Below, in pieces: positions 50,553 through 62,303 of a stretch of DNA of 64,000 nucleotides (positions within the stretch are counted from its first letter, which is position 1; the number at the start of each line of letters is the position of its first letter). The stretch is from positions 5,766,001 through 5,830,000 of the forward strand of contig NC_046679.1 in assembly GCF_009870125.1 (NCBI RefSeq), written 5' to 3'. The notes under the pieces were generated by a model. That model did not search any database. It saw only the letters and a list, made by a program, of their open reading frames with translations, and was not told where the DNA came from. The position numbers and the translations under genes were made by a program. Source of the DNA: Drosophila pseudoobscura. Lineage: Eukaryota; Arthropoda; Insecta; Diptera; Drosophilidae.

Positions 50553-50560
50553 TATCGATA
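50553..50560. promoter_or_regulatory. DRE (TATCGATA) between SKP1-like copy A and the trus pseudogene
   Basis: A perfect DREF-binding octamer, 190 bp upstream of SKP1-like copy A and 80 bp before the trus relic. It matches the first of two DREs in block B. The second one is degraded here to CTCTCGATTC (50583-50592). Confidence 0.6.
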
Positions 50561-50639
50561 TTAATACATATATTTGTATACCTCTCGATTCAATATGTAC
50601 TACGTTGCAATTCACCAAAATCGGCTCGAAACATGAAAA

Positions 50640-51183
50640 ATGGCCAAGAATAATGGCGTGAACACCGCCTGCTCGCAAAACTCCAAGAGCTGGGTGTGTG
50701 TGATTTCTGAGCAATCGGCCAAGACAAGGCAGCGCCTGCCTAGCATAAGAAAAAGACCAAATCGAGCGGAGTGCAACCAGTAAACTGGTGCTGTGGAGCC
50801 GTTGATTGGATCGAAAGTAAAGACAGCGGTGGCAACGGGCGTAATGACGTCTCGGAAACCATAGACGAGGCTATGACTGCCGACGACGAGCAGAATGAGC
50901 GGAACGGGAATGTAAGGCTGAATGCTTTGCAGTACGCCAAGGGAGGAACGTGTCTCAATCGCTTTGCTTAAGCACACCTCAGTACCGGCCACCCTGGGAC
51001 CGCTGCCCCAGATTAAGGATCTGACATTGAAGTCCTAATTCATTGCCGTGGATGTAGAGAGCCAGGTCAAGGTGGAGGACTTTAAGAACTATGGCGGCAG
51101 CGTATCCATAGATCACATACGGGATCTGTATCAGGAGTATAAGCTGAGGGACGACGAATCGGCACATTCGCCAATGGGTGGGG
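50640..51183 (+). pseudogene. Broken copy of trus (PDCD2L)
   Basis: It aligns with trus from the start codon region, but the part equivalent to 52950-53265 (rest of exon 1, the intron and the zinc-binding start of exon 2) is deleted: MAKN is followed almost directly by the CSQN-KSWVC region. Later it lacks about 290 bp around the acidic Ala-rich stretch, and stops are present (for example in place of the codon in LKS-Y-FIAV). It ends at SAHSPMGGG, where the sequence switches abruptly into transporter exon 3 sequence. It is not functional. Confidence 0.88.
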
Positions 51184-51484
51184 GTCATCGACAAGGAAAC
51201 CCAGAATCTGGTCATGGGGGTGCTCACTGTGATTGCCGTGCTAGGAATTGTTTTTGGCTGCCTGGCGCTCTATGCCCGACAACGCCGAGCACGACAATGA
51301 GTTGCAGCAGAAACACACGGGCTGGGACAGGGCAACTCTTCTTTACTAAGAAGGTGCTGCTCCTTAGCTTGGCTTTCTTCTACACAGGTTCGTCCGACAG
51401 CGTCTCCTCTGTACATCGAATGGCTAATTGCGTCTTGCTTGCTTGTCAGGTCTGGAGCTGTCCTTCTTTAGTGGAGTATGTTTG
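51184..51484 (+). pseudogene. Broken copy of the MFSD11-like transporter (exons 3-4 junction)
   Basis: Starts within exon 3 at the equivalent of 48032 (CGACAAGGAAACCC) and runs through the exon 3 end, the small intron and the first about 30 bp of exon 4 (GGAGCTGTCCTTCTTTAGTGG). Single-base losses disrupt the frame, and the segment encoding SAGQ and its flanks is partly deleted. The rest of exon 4 is absent. It is fused head-on to the broken trus copy. Confidence 0.88.
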
Positions 51485-52164
51485 TAGTGGGGCGGATCGC
51501 TGCTCATTTTTCCAATGACGAAGTTGATGATCCAGTGAAACTGATAGTAGCCTTCGCAAGCAATGAAAAGCCGCTGTGTACGTATGTAGGTGTGCATTTG
51601 GTTCGTGGGTCGCGCGGTAGATCGGCCGTTTGGATCAGGGGTGGAAACGTAACTAAGCTAAGCCTTATGATCTATGCTCTATGATGGCTTGAGCGGCGGG
51701 TGAATCTAGTTGTCTATATGTTTTTATATGTGTGTATTGTATATGTACATATGTGCGTGTATCTATTTTAAATAACGATGTGCAATTGCAAATTAATTAA
51801 ACCACAGATTTTGAGTATTAGTAAGTTCTTCAAAGGCCGTGCGAAGAAAAATATATAGAGAATTTTAAGACAATGCCTTCAAATGCGTGGTGTTTATTAT
51901 TTGTTGTTTATTTCAGACTGTGTGTTGAGCGAAATTTGCGGATGGGGCGATTTCACATATTTACATCCGGTACTCGAAGAATATAGGGGTACATTGCATT
52001 TGTAGGGAAAGTACACATTCTTGAACTAATAAACTTGATGAGTGATGTCTCTCCTAGATCTCAGAGACTTTTATGATTGATATTAAAAATTATTAACTTA
52101 TTGTGTAGTCAACCAGCAGCTGATGGCGGCGCCCCGATGGTCCACCCGCTTTCCGCTGCTCAGC
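51485..52164. other. Spacer in duplicated block B
   Basis: About 215 bp of unrecognised sequence (51485-51700), followed by the copy of the transporter 3' UTR (51702-51920) and further spacer. No gene is seen. Confidence 0.5.
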
Positions 52165-52659
52165 TCACTTCTCCTCGCACCACTGGTTCTCCTTGCGCAC
52201 CTTCTCTTCCTCGGCGGGAGTGAAGTCCTTCTTGATGTTGAAAGTCTTGCGCATTTCCTCTGGAGTTTTACCCCTCATCATATTGGCCACGGTCTTGCAA
52301 GACACCACGAGCAAACCCTTGATATCCAGATAATTGGCGGCCAGCATTAGCTCGAAGAGTGTGCCCTGGTCTACCTTGAGGAATTCGGCATCCCACGGGA
52401 TAATGTCGTCGGTGCGCTTCACCTTCTCGCGCTTCTCGTCCTCGTCAGGCGACTGGGGATCGTCTTTGTGGTATTCAGCCCACATCAGTACCTTACGCAG
52501 AATGGTCGAGCTCACATTCTTCAGAGGGACAACGGAATCCTCATCATTCCCCGAGGCGCAATTCTCCAGCATTGCCTTGATAGTTCCGGAGCACTTTGCT
52601 ATCTCGATGTCGGTTTCGAAGATTTCCATCTCCGCGGACTGCAGTTTAATGTTAGGCAT
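52165..52659 (-). CDS. SKP1-like protein, copy B
   Basis: A single-exon ORF of 164 aa, the sister of copy A. It keeps the SKP1 consensus at the F-box interface ([45 protein letters not shown]), apart from LLVV and EEMRK where copy A is closer to SkpA. It is therefore likelier to be a working SCF adaptor than copy A. The same in-frame upstream extension to 52842 exists. The gene is head-to-head with the intact trus gene, and two perfect DREs lie between them. Confidence 0.87.
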   Translation of the reverse strand: MPNIKLQSAEMEIFETDIEIAKCSGTIKAMLENCASGNDEDSVVPLKNVSSTILRKVLMWAEYHKDDPQSPDEDEKREKVKRTDDIIPWDAEFLKVDQGTLFELMLAANYLDIKGLLVVSCKTVANMMRGKTPEEMRKTFNIKKDFTPAEEEKVRKENQWCEEK

Positions 52660-52850
52660 TTCGGTAAACGTTGAATGCTGCAGAAAAAGGTATTCAAGTA
52701 TTTCAAGCAAAAATTTGAATGTTATGTTCATACGATTTGAAGCCAATTTGAGTGGAAAAACAAAGATAAAGATGGGAATACGACTATAACTTTGCGCCAA
52801 GTTGAGAAAAGTGTAGTTAAAATCGCACGGAAATATCAACATCGCTTAAG

Positions 52851-52884
52851 TATCGATATTAATATATTTGTATACCTATCGATA
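52851..52884. promoter_or_regulatory. Pair of DREs (TATCGATA) between SKP1-like copy B and trus
   Basis: Two perfect octamers, 52851-52858 and 52877-52884, sit between the divergent starts at 52659 and 52934. This is the arrangement of a DREF-driven bidirectional housekeeping promoter. Confidence 0.7.
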
Positions 52885-52933
52885 CAATATGTACTACATT
52901 GCAATTCACCAAAATCGGCTCGAAACATGAAAA

Positions 52934-54546
52934 ATGGCCAAGAATAAGTCGACGGTGTACCTGGGATACGAAGATGAGGAAATTACAGTTAAGCAGGAAC
53001 AGTTATTGAACAGCAGCACCAACAAAATTGGTGGCCTGCCCGTAAGTGAGCCAGGCAGGCACATGCAGATGCAAATGCGGCTGCGAACTCTTGCCCAGAG
53101 CGTTGATAATTAAAATTGATTTTTACACACAGGACTGGCCCAGGCATGAGGTTACCGTGCCCGCCTGCCCTCTGTGCGGCACGGTGCGCCCGTTGATAGT
53201 GCAAATGTACGCGCCGTTGGATCGATCTCAGTTTCACCGTAATCTATATGTGTTCGGGTGCGTTAGCCCCGCGTGCTCGCAAAACCCGAAGAGCTGGGTG
53301 TGTGTCCGCACACAGCACTTGGACAATCAGTTTGATGTGATTTGTGAGCAAGCCAAGACAACGGCAGTGCCTGCCAAGCATAAGAAAAAGACCAAATCGA
53401 GCGGAGTGCAACCAGTAAACTGGTGCAGTGGAGCCGATGATTGGGGCGACAGTGAAGGTAGCGGTGGTAACGGGCGTAATGACGTCTCGGAAACCATGGA
53501 CGAGGCTATGGATATGACTGCCGACGACGAGCAGAATGAGCGGAACGGGAATGTCAGGCTGAATGCTTTGCAGTACGCCAAGGGAGGCATGGAAATGGAG
53601 GAGTCGGTGAAGCAGGAACAAGTCAAGATTGGCGATGATGAAGACGACGAAGACGAGAGCACGTCTGTGGAAAATGACCTGGTTTGTGGCTTTAATCAAA
53701 TCGACATGAGCTCGCCCCAGAATGCAGATGAGGATCCGAATGCGAATTGTGCCGCAGCGGCAGCTCCTAGTGCGGATGTGGCTGGTGCAGTTGCAACTGC
53801 AGCGATTTGTGCTGAAATTGAAGGTCCCGAAAATGATGTCGTCCTGGTCGATACACCAAAGAAGCCGGAACGTGACTTAATCGCTTTGCTTAAGCACACC
53901 TCAATACCGGCCACCTTGGGACCGCTGTCCCAGGTCAAGGATCTGTCGCTGAAGTCCTACTTCATTGCCGTGGATGTAGAGAGCAAGGTCAAGGTGGAGG
54001 AGTTTGAGAACTATGGCGGCACCTTGTCCATGGATCACATACGGGATCTGTATCAGGAGTATAAGCTGAGGGACGACGAATCGGCACATTCGCCAATGGG
54101 TGGTGGTGCCTCGTCGTCCGGCGAGCCATGTGACGACCACGAGTCTTACGAGAAGGCATTGCCCGCCCATGGCGATATTGTTTTTCACAATTTTATAACA
54201 ACCATTCAGCAAAACCCGGGTCAAATACTGAGGTAATTGTGGCCCTTGCCAATGTGATTCATTCATTAATGCCATCCAAACCCCATTCAGGTATTCCCGG
54301 GATGCTCTGCCGTTGCTGGTGGCACCGCTCACCGATCCTTTGCCCAAGTGTCAGAACTGCAAGGGCGAAACCATCTGTGAGGTTCAGCTGCTACCAACTT
54401 TGATTCCCAAGCTCCGATTCCAGCACAATGGCTGCAATGCACCAATTGAGTACGGCAACGTGCTGGTCTTTACTTGCCTCAAGAGCTGCTGGGACACCCC
54501 CGACCTGATGCGCTATGAGCATATAGTTGTGCAAGCCGAGTCTTAG
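52934..54546 (+). CDS. trus: PDCD2L-type pre-40S ribosome factor, toys are us
   Basis: Three exons: 52934-53041, 53133-54232 and 54291-54546; 487 aa. PDCD2/PDCD2L proteins escort small-subunit ribosomal proteins and pre-40S particles; fly trus mutants are known to grow slowly and delay development. The N-terminus has YLGYEDEE, then a Cys-rich zinc region (CPLCGTVRPL ... FGCVSPACSQN...WVCVRTQ). The middle is a long acidic, Ala-rich, probably disordered stretch. The C-terminal PDCD2_C domain follows (YSRDALPLL, LPKCQNCKGE, FQHNGCNAPIEYG, TCLKSCW). A second ATG at 52927, seven bases upstream and out of frame, opens a 6-codon upstream ORF ending at 52947. A broken copy lies at 50640-51183. Confidence 0.92.
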
Positions 54547-54860
54547 ATTGACGCTAGTGATTAGCTGACGCAGTAGCTGCTAATAGTTGCCGAACTATGC
54601 AACAATTTTAGTTCGATTGAAGGAACATTTTAAACGCAAACTGCATTCACGTAACCGATGGGGGGAAAGCTAAGCTTCTCAATTGTCCTAGGAAGATTTT
54701 ATGCTCTAGTTGTTAAGAACGTTGTACGCTTTTAGACATGCCGATGAAAGATAGTTGCTAAAAATATCTCGTTATTTCCACTCCACCTCCAGAGCTGTTT
54801 TCAATTTTTGGTTGGGTTACGCATACTTTTTATTTCCATGCTTAAAGGAACGTCTATAGT
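54547..54860. other. Convergent 3' region of trus and the FBXO9-like gene
   Basis: A 314-bp spacer with no recognised feature; it is presumably the 3' UTRs of both genes. Confidence 0.4.
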
Positions 54861-56266
54861 TTAGACCAATGGTGCATCGGCGTCTAGGTGATAACTCTTT
54901 ACAGGTGAGAACCACAGAGAGGGATACTTTGCGTCCGTCAGGTCAAAGTCGGAGCTGGTGTCGACCTTGTTGCGCTTCTGCACCAGCGTGTAGTGCGACC
55001 ACACCAACTGGGCACAGCGCCGCTTGGGTGAGTGTGTGATGCGCAGCTCGATCAGAAACTGTGTGGTGTTCGAGTCCTCGTCCAACGGCATGACGCTGCC
55101 ACGCCTCTGGCGAATATGCCCAGTGGTGCCCCTTGTCTGTGACGACTTCTGCAGGACCAGCGTTACTGTGTTGCCAAACAGCCGGTAGCGTCCACGCAGA
55201 ACATCTGGGCGTATGTTGTGCAAGTTCCGAATCTTGGTGACTCCCTGGGATGGCTCGTCGGCGCTCGTCATCATCAGAACCTTGCCATCGGGCATGAATC
55301 GAATATACCGGTAATATTCCACAAGCTGTACAGGTCGATAGAATTGGTCCTGAAAACTGTTCTCGCCCATTCGCAGGTACGTGGTTTTGCTAATATAACA
55401 TCCGCTGAAATTAACTCTCTCCCGACGAATAAACATGTCGCGCCAGGAGCTGTAGACGGTTGTATTCTCCGAATCCTGGGCATCTAAAGTACCAGTGCTG
55501 TGGCCCCAAACTCTGCGAAGTAAGAGATTAATATAAACAAGAATACAATTAGTATATGCAGGGGAAGGACCTACTTAACACATGCCAGTCGCCAAAGCTC
55601 CTCCTCTCGTGCATACACGTAGAACCCTTTGCAGACAGCGGAGCATTGTTCTAGTGAGCGCATATCCAGCTGGGAGGATACGACCCAGCGCAGGATTCGC
55701 ATCACAATCTCGGGTGGCAAATCGGAGATGTGTAGTCCCGTAGAGATGACGCCAGGATCTCGGCTGGATGCCATTAGCTTGCCGTTGTAGACATTCTCTT
55801 GACATAGGTCATGCTGGAACTTTTCATACAAGTTTTCGATCAATTTGTCGCCGCCCTCTATCCCTTCGGACTGCGGCTGTCCAAGATCAAGTTGCTTGGC
55901 GAAGTCACTGGCCAGGCTATTATACTTCTTGTTGGCCTCGTTGTTTAGTTTCTGCTGCTCATAGAACTTGAACTCAATATCAGGTACGATCTGCGTGGCC
56001 TTGCGATAGAACGGTATTGCGTCGTAGACCTTGCCTCTTTGCTCCAGTTGCACTGCCGTGCGGTACAGACTCTCCGCTTTGGCCTGCAGAAGATCAGCCT
56101 CACTGGCATGGCTATGGCCAGGGACAGTTGACCCGGCGTCCACCTGTGTGAGCTCCGCCTGCACTTGTAGCTCCCGCTGCCAGCTTTCGCGGAACGTATC
56201 CAGAGCACTTACCCCCTGATCTTGGCCCTCAGTGTCTGAATCCACTTCCGACATCGTTGAAAGCAC
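54861..56266 (-). CDS. CG5961: F-box only protein 9 (FBXO9) homologue
   Basis: Two exons on the minus strand, 56266-55575 and 55512-54861; 447 aa, or 443 from the second Met at 56254. It is the substrate receptor of an SCF ubiquitin ligase; FBXO9 is linked to turnover of Tel2/Tti1. An N-terminal acidic part is followed by a TPR/MIT-like helical repeat (LLQAKAESLYRTAVQLEQRG, FYRKATQIVPD). The F-box (ISDLPPEIVMRILRWVV...LDMRSLEQCSAVCKGFYVYA) lies at about residues 178-220. The FBXO9-type C-terminal beta domain contains VNFSGCYISKTTYLR, RYYRFMPDG-like YYRYIRFMPDGKVLM and RGRYRLFGNTV. The gene lies next to two SKP1-like genes, presumably by chance. Confidence 0.88.
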
Positions 56267-56900
56267 TGGACGGAAAAGGAAAATAAGTTAAAAATAATTC
56301 GCTACGTTATTTTGACGCAATTTCTAACCTGAAAGAATTTTAGTATTTTTTCTTGGACCGTTCAGAAGATGAAACCGAGTAAAATATGTGGGCGAGAACT
56401 GTATTTATAATGAAGGGCCGCGCGTATTGCTGATAGTGGCCGCGGGCTTCACCCCAGAATCTTGTTGTAGTTTTCGACCGGGTGCAACATGTGGCCATTG
56501 GTAAGACCCCTAAGATTAAATTTATTCAGATAAAACAGTAACGTAACTATATCTGTAAAAGTATGTTGTTTTTCGGTGAATATAGTGGCTGCAAAACCAT
56601 CGATGGCACAATCGATAAGATCGATGTCCGAGAAAGTAGCGATGGGCAAAACTACAAGTCACAATAAATCACTATTCACCAGCCTGGTAATCCTTCCTCC
56701 TGATTTGGAACGGAATAGCTGTTAAATTGTATCCCGCCTATTAGTTGATCACTACCGTGACTCGTGAGAACGGTTTTGATACCTATCGATATCGACACGT
56801 TTGTTGATAAAACAGCTGAATTCAACGAGGTGTTTTTGTTGTGTAGATTTTGTTAAAAAAATGTTAAAAGATCAAAGAAAAAGAAAAGACTGAAGCAATC
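56267..56900. promoter_or_regulatory. Divergent promoter region of the FBXO9-like and RPC3 genes
   Basis: A perfect DRE TATCGATA lies at 56784-56791, about 110 bp before the RPC3 start, with half sites ATCGATGG near 56599 and TTATCGATTG-type sites near 56612. No TATA box. It is probably a bidirectional housekeeping promoter. Confidence 0.55.
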
Positions 56901-58783
56901 ATGTCTGCGGACTACGCTCATCTGTGCTCTGCGATTGTGGAACAGTGTTTCGGGAAAGTGTCGCAGTCGGTGTCTGATTGTTTGTTTTCGGCAACCACGC
57001 GGACATTGTCGCAAATCGCGAGTGCCACAAAGTTATCCCGCAAAGAGGTAGGACTAGCACTGTCGGTGCTAATTAATTTCCGTTTAGTGAACTTCGAAGC
57101 CACCAAATTGAATCCGTTTGTCCCAGAATATTCCCTTAGTCGTCAAGATATTCTCTGTCTGCTACGTTACCCGCGGTAAGCCCTCGCCGTCCCATACAAA
57201 ATCGAGCATGACAAAATAACGAGAATTCGCTTTAGGTACATTCATATGGTACAAAAAAAGTATGGAAGTATTGGTGCATCTATTGCAGAGGAGCTGATCA
57301 GCGCGGGCTCGGATACAGCGAGCGCGACACTGATCAAATGCCTATCAGAGGAAGATACCAGGGCGGATAGTGCCGAATCCTACCGCAACATCTTTCTGCA
57401 AATGATAACCGATCACTATATCATTAAGAGGCCGGAGCTAATATTGTCGGACGAGCAGGATGAGGTCCTGCCGAAATTCGAGAGCAACGAGTGTGATTAT
57501 TTCAGGCACCCCAACGTTGATCTTCAGCTGATAGAGAAGATCCGAAGAGGCGAGGCAACATTAGCAGAAGCCGGGGACAGTAACATGATCTGGAACGTCA
57601 ACTATGACCGTTTCCATCAGGACTTTCGGGATGCCATCATGATAGACGCCATTGAACGCAAGCTGGGGGAAAATGCTTCCGAATGCTTTCGTTTCATATT
57701 GAAGATAATGTACAAAACAACGGATCCATGGCAGCGCGTGGGTATAAGGACTCTTAATGTGTCAAGGCACAGATAAAAACTGTTGCTTCATCTCTCACAT
57801 ACAGAAACTATCCAACCAAATCACATTTGTGGATATTAAGCAGACAATCGAGAAGAAATCGAACAATCTGGATCTTATGAAGCACTTGGATCAGTACATA
57901 ACTTTACTAAGTAATAATAATCAACCAGAGAGTTGGGCGAATTTCTACAACATGTTTGGTTTACACATTTTAGCTGACGACTCCCTTGGTTTCCTACGAA
58001 GAGTGGGTGACATGGGAGGCGGTCTGTATGTTGTGGATATGGAACATGCGTTTCAGTCGCTTGCCTTTGCGTGCATTGAGTCTGTGATTACTGAGCGTTT
58101 TGGTTCAAAAGCGGCACGAATATTCCGAGTGATACGCTTCAAGAAATTTATAGAACAAGAGGATTTGCAGAAAGAGGCGATGATACCGGCCAAGGAGGCC
58201 AAATCACTTGCCTACAATTTGTTCCAGGATCAGTTTATTCACGTCAAGGCGATCAAGAAAGCTGGTGGCGGGGGCAATGGTCTGGCAAAGTCGTTCTATC
58301 TCTTTCAGATCAAGGAAAAGGATGTGAGACAATTTAGATTAAAAGCTGATTTAAAAAATATTTACATCTAATCTACTCCATGCAGTCTGTCAGGATGTTA
58401 CTGGACGTTTGCTACAAGTCCCTCTATAACACCATCGAGCGTTCAAACTTTGAGAAAAATGAGCACACGGGTCTTATAGATAAATCACTAAGACTGGACT
58501 GCATAGTGGAGACCATGAAGGAGCGCGGAGAATCTGACGAATACATTGCCGAGGTAAATCCAGGTTTAAACAACTGCACAATGGTGTCTGAGAGATCTGT
58601 CTCTTTGCATTTCAGATTGTGGAGACATTCACACCACCCGAAGTTGAGATCCTTAATAAGGTCAAAAATCGTATAAAGACCTTATCGAAGGCCGAACTGA
58701 CAATGGACCAAACCATCTTCCTTCTGCAAATGTACCAGCATCATTGTACAATTTTACCAACTGGCATTGGAAAATATAAATAA
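56901..58783 (+). CDS. Polr3C: RNA polymerase III subunit RPC3 (POLR3C, RPC82)
   Basis: Five exons: 56901-57175, 57236-57737, 57805-58323, 58386-58553 and 58616-58783; 543 aa, close to the human 534. The protein is built of extended winged helices and forms, with RPC6 and RPC7, the Pol III-specific heterotrimer needed for initiation. The first winged helix is clear (IVEQCFGKVSQSVSDCL...TLSQIASATKLSRKEV). Later landmarks are VNYDRFHQDFRD, FGLHILADD and the C-terminal TPPEVEILNKVKNRIKTL...QTIFLLQMY. The donor at 57738 (CAGCGC|GTGGGT) was chosen because it alone keeps phase 0 with the next exon. It corresponds to D. melanogaster CG12267 from memory. Confidence 0.9.
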
Positions 58784-58954
58784 TAATAATCGAAAAGCAA
58801 TCAAAGAGATATTCGAAAAATCTTATTTATTGGGAAAATCAAATGCAAGGCTACTATCGAATTTCAGGCAGTTTCATGTTTATTAAAACAGAAATGCGAT
58901 TGACTGCACGATTAATCACAGGTTATTTAAATAAAATATGCTTAAAAAGATGTA

Positions 58955-61537
58955 TTACTCTGGCGTAATTACGCTACGCTTTCGATGCACGATTCGCTGT
59001 TCCCGGTGTGCCTTTTGCAATTTGATAAAATGCTGTTGCAGGGCATCAAAATCGATCCCGCTCTTGTACTCCAGCGAATTGCGCTCATCGCTAAGCGGGA
59101 AACAGAATAAGATGTGCATAAGTGTCTATCAGTAGGAGAATATTGAATCTTACATGCGATCCTGGCCCCAATAGTTGGGCACGCACTGGAGACGGTTGCG
59201 AAGGGTGTCGAAGGCCTCCGTTTGGGGCAGCAGCATGAGAATGCCAAACAGAGCGTGTGCCAAATATTGTGCATCGGCGCCATTGTTCGCTTTCGATACG
59301 AGCGTTAGCCGTAGCGTTGCAAATATTGGTGATTCAATCAACTGCACAAGCTTATCCAGTTCGTTCAGCAGTTCCAGGGTCACTTCAACATCAGCACTTG
59401 AGGGAACAAATAAGCAAAAGTAAGCGAAAGGGCTGTGTGGATATGAAGGAATTACCTACAATAGTACGACCAGCTGGGAAACATGTTGATAGCTTTGCGC
59501 CAGTAAGCACAGCGACAGGGTGGACACCGGACAGTGGGCCCAGCTCTTGTAGAGGCATTGAAACAGATCGGCAGACTTTTCGTTGGAAATGTTCCGCAAG
59601 CTGGTACGCAGCTCGAACAGCTCCGTGGAGGTCAACAGTATGATGTTCAGCATGCGCACCACAGTGGAGGCAAACTTCAAGTTGGGCACTTCCTCTGCAA
59701 TGATCTCAGCGAATGTGCGGTAGATGTATTCAGCATTCAGCAGCACACAGAGATTCCTGTTGTACAGCGAAACAACCATTTGTGTAGTTTATGTTTTTGC
59801 ATATTATGAGAAAAGAATAAATTACCTTATGATAAGGCTAGCTCTGTTCTCCAAAATCAGTTTCTCTTCGCTAAAGAGGTTCAATAAGCTAAGTAAAAAC
59901 TTGCGGTAATGTGTCTTGTTGAAGTCATTGAGATCTAGAAAATAAATATAGCAATATCAATTATTTGGGGCTTGATTTTGTCCCTACCTCTCGTATCCTG
60001 CGAGTTGACAATCTCCGCCAGAACGGACAGACTTTGGAGCACCACCTCATCAGAGTTGTCGGCGAGCGTGGATAGGAGATTGTTATTCAAATTGCTGGCA
60101 TGAATGGACATTTCATTTGGAAAATTGGTAAACAGATGATGCATCCATTTGAGCACAGCGATTTTTGTGTGCATAGAGTTATGCGTGAGGTACTGCGACA
60201 GCACGTCCATAATGGAACGCAAGTCAATCTTGGCAATGGTCTGCGTTTTGAGTTCCTTGGTGGAAACAAGGCGCATCATCGAGCTGTTCACAGACACGGC
60301 GCACTCTTTTATGCCTAAGAAAGAGGATATACTGCTGTAATTCAATTCAGTTTGCACGCCAGATCTGACGAGTCTTACTCCGTTTGGATTCCACATTATA
60401 TTCGAGGCAGGGCAGTATAGCTGTGAATATACCGCCGGCAAAGGGCAATACATTTGGGCCAAATATTTGCACGAATTCCCGAATCCAGGTGATGGCAATC
60501 GATTTGATCAGCTCGTTGGGCGACTGGGCATGGGTGATCAGCGTATTAATGGTGTCCTCCATCCGTACCGAGGACGAGTCGTTGCGTATCGACTTCAGAA
60601 ACTGGCTAATCGTCGTCTCGCACATGCGCTGTATTTCGGGTGTGTTATCCTCGAGCATAACGAACAGGCCATCCAGGATCTCCGTGAGATAGTTGACCAT
60701 GTTGATATCTGGGACCGCATTTAATATTGATATCCATGAGATTACATATTGGCGTCCGAACGCATCCTTAACGTAGATATGCTCTCTAAGCAGTGGAATG
60801 AACGCCTCCAGGTTGAAGGTCTGTGAGGATTCTGTAACAATATCCTTTTTGCAGGAATGTTGAGAAAGTTATTCTGTGATCATTAAAGTAATTTTAACTA
60901 GCATACCTTCAACAAACGGTCCAACAGTTCGCTGCCATCTTTCACCATTTGATCAGAGTCAGTGACTAGCCTAGAAAGTGCACCAAACAGCTCTGGAAAG
61001 AAGGGTATAATAGCGGAGCGGGCCACCTTGACCACATTGTACAGCGATTCACAGGCAAAATAACGGACGCGCAAATCTGGATCGGAGAGGCAATTCAATA
61101 TGGGCGTCACAAGTTCATTGACGTACTTATCCGAGTCCTGCCACCGAGAAATTAATACATGTCTATCTGTTTTGCGTGTTCGTGACTAATTGGCAAAACA
61201 TACCTTTCCCAGCCCTAATCCAGTAGCGGCCAGTCCGATAAGAGCCCCTTTGCGGCGATTCGCGTCCCGTGATGTGGCATAGTCATTAGACAAGACTTCA
61301 ATTAGTTTACGAATTTGACCCGAGTTGTTCTTGTGGTTGAATTCCGTCACCATTCTTCATGGGAGTACAACAGAATCCAGTCAAAATGTTTTGATTAGCT
61401 GTGACGACTGGGGTACGACTCTTGTTGGGTTCTACGTACTTTTCGATCTCTTGGGAGGCCAACTTTCGTTTCTCGTACACCTTGTCGCCCAGCGCCTTGG
61501 CGCAGGATTCACTCAGCGGTGCATAGGGCGGCTCCAT
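58955..61537 (-). CDS. Vac14: VAC14, scaffold of the PIKfyve/Fab1 complex
   Basis: Nine exons on the minus strand: 61537-61440, 61354-61204, 61137-60907, 60844-60379, 60314-59988, 59934-59826, 59756-59460, 59396-59154 and 59090-58955; 685 aa. VAC14 is a HEAT-repeat scaffold that holds PIKfyve (Fab1) and Fig4 on endosomes and so sets PI(3,5)P2 levels. Diagnostic blocks: [86 protein letters not shown] and [20 protein letters not shown]. The C-terminus [15 protein letters not shown] matches the conserved multimerisation/Fig4-binding end. The exon 1 to 2 join uses GTACGT and gives EIEKMVTEF, as expected for the family. D. melanogaster CG5608 from memory. Confidence 0.9.
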
Positions 61538-62303
61538 CTTATAAATTTCTTTAAAAAACAAATAAAAACAATAGCCTGTGGGTGGTTGCGAACAGTATGA
61601 CCCTCAGAAATATACCAAAATATACCAGCTAACACTCGAAATATACCGATGAAAAAAACTAACTTAACGCCCCCCTATTTAAACAGGTGGAAAACTTGAG
61701 AATGGCCGCGGAAAATATTTAAATTCTCATTGTAGATCCATCCTATACCCACTAGTCGACAATGAATTCTATCCATGTTGAGGAGATTACAAAATAGGCT
61801 CCAATTGAATCACCAGCAGCCTTGGCTAGGACCTTCAGCACTGCAGTCATGCTAGTTTTAAGTCCACCCTTTTATTTGATTTGCTGATTTGACAACATTA
61901 AGGCATAAAACGCAAGTTCGAATGAAATGTTACTTCATTTGACCACTTGTTGCTTGTGGGCATCTTTATACCCAATTTCTTTTGGAATACTGCTTTCCAC
62001 GCTGCTTTGAAACGAAATTAACAATGACTTTTTCAACGAGCAAAAGGTAGATATTAATAAAAGTGTGGAATTTCTTTTAAATAGTATTTATAACCAAAAA
62101 TTTATTTCAGACTTTTCGCTAACTTAGACGTTTACAATTGGCTGCTAACATAAAACTAAACAATTAAATTGCTAATACTAAGACAGTTTATGGAGAGAGA
62201 TCCACTGTCATTGTTATCACTTTAAAATTTGCATAAAATAAACTTTGAATAAATTCATCAAAGTATGAAAATCTCTATGGCTTCGGCTCCTTACAAGCGT
62301 CCC
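61538..62303. promoter_or_regulatory. VAC14 promoter and Hsp70 3' UTR
   Basis: At 61594-61647 the minus strand reads three GGTATATTT (motif-6 like) elements followed by CTGAGGGTCATACTG, the same core-promoter grammar as in the dispersed repeat, and suits VAC14. Further right, a minus-strand AATAAA near 62102-62107, about 200 nt past the Hsp70 stop, is its probable poly(A) signal. The middle part holds no recognised gene. Confidence 0.5.

Noticed and set aside
61752-61850. 32-codon minus-strand ORF (MTAVLKVLAKAAGDSIGAYF...)
   Set aside because: It reads protein-like, but it is short, has no recognised homologue or promoter and lies in spacer between VAC14 and Hsp70. It is not enough to call.
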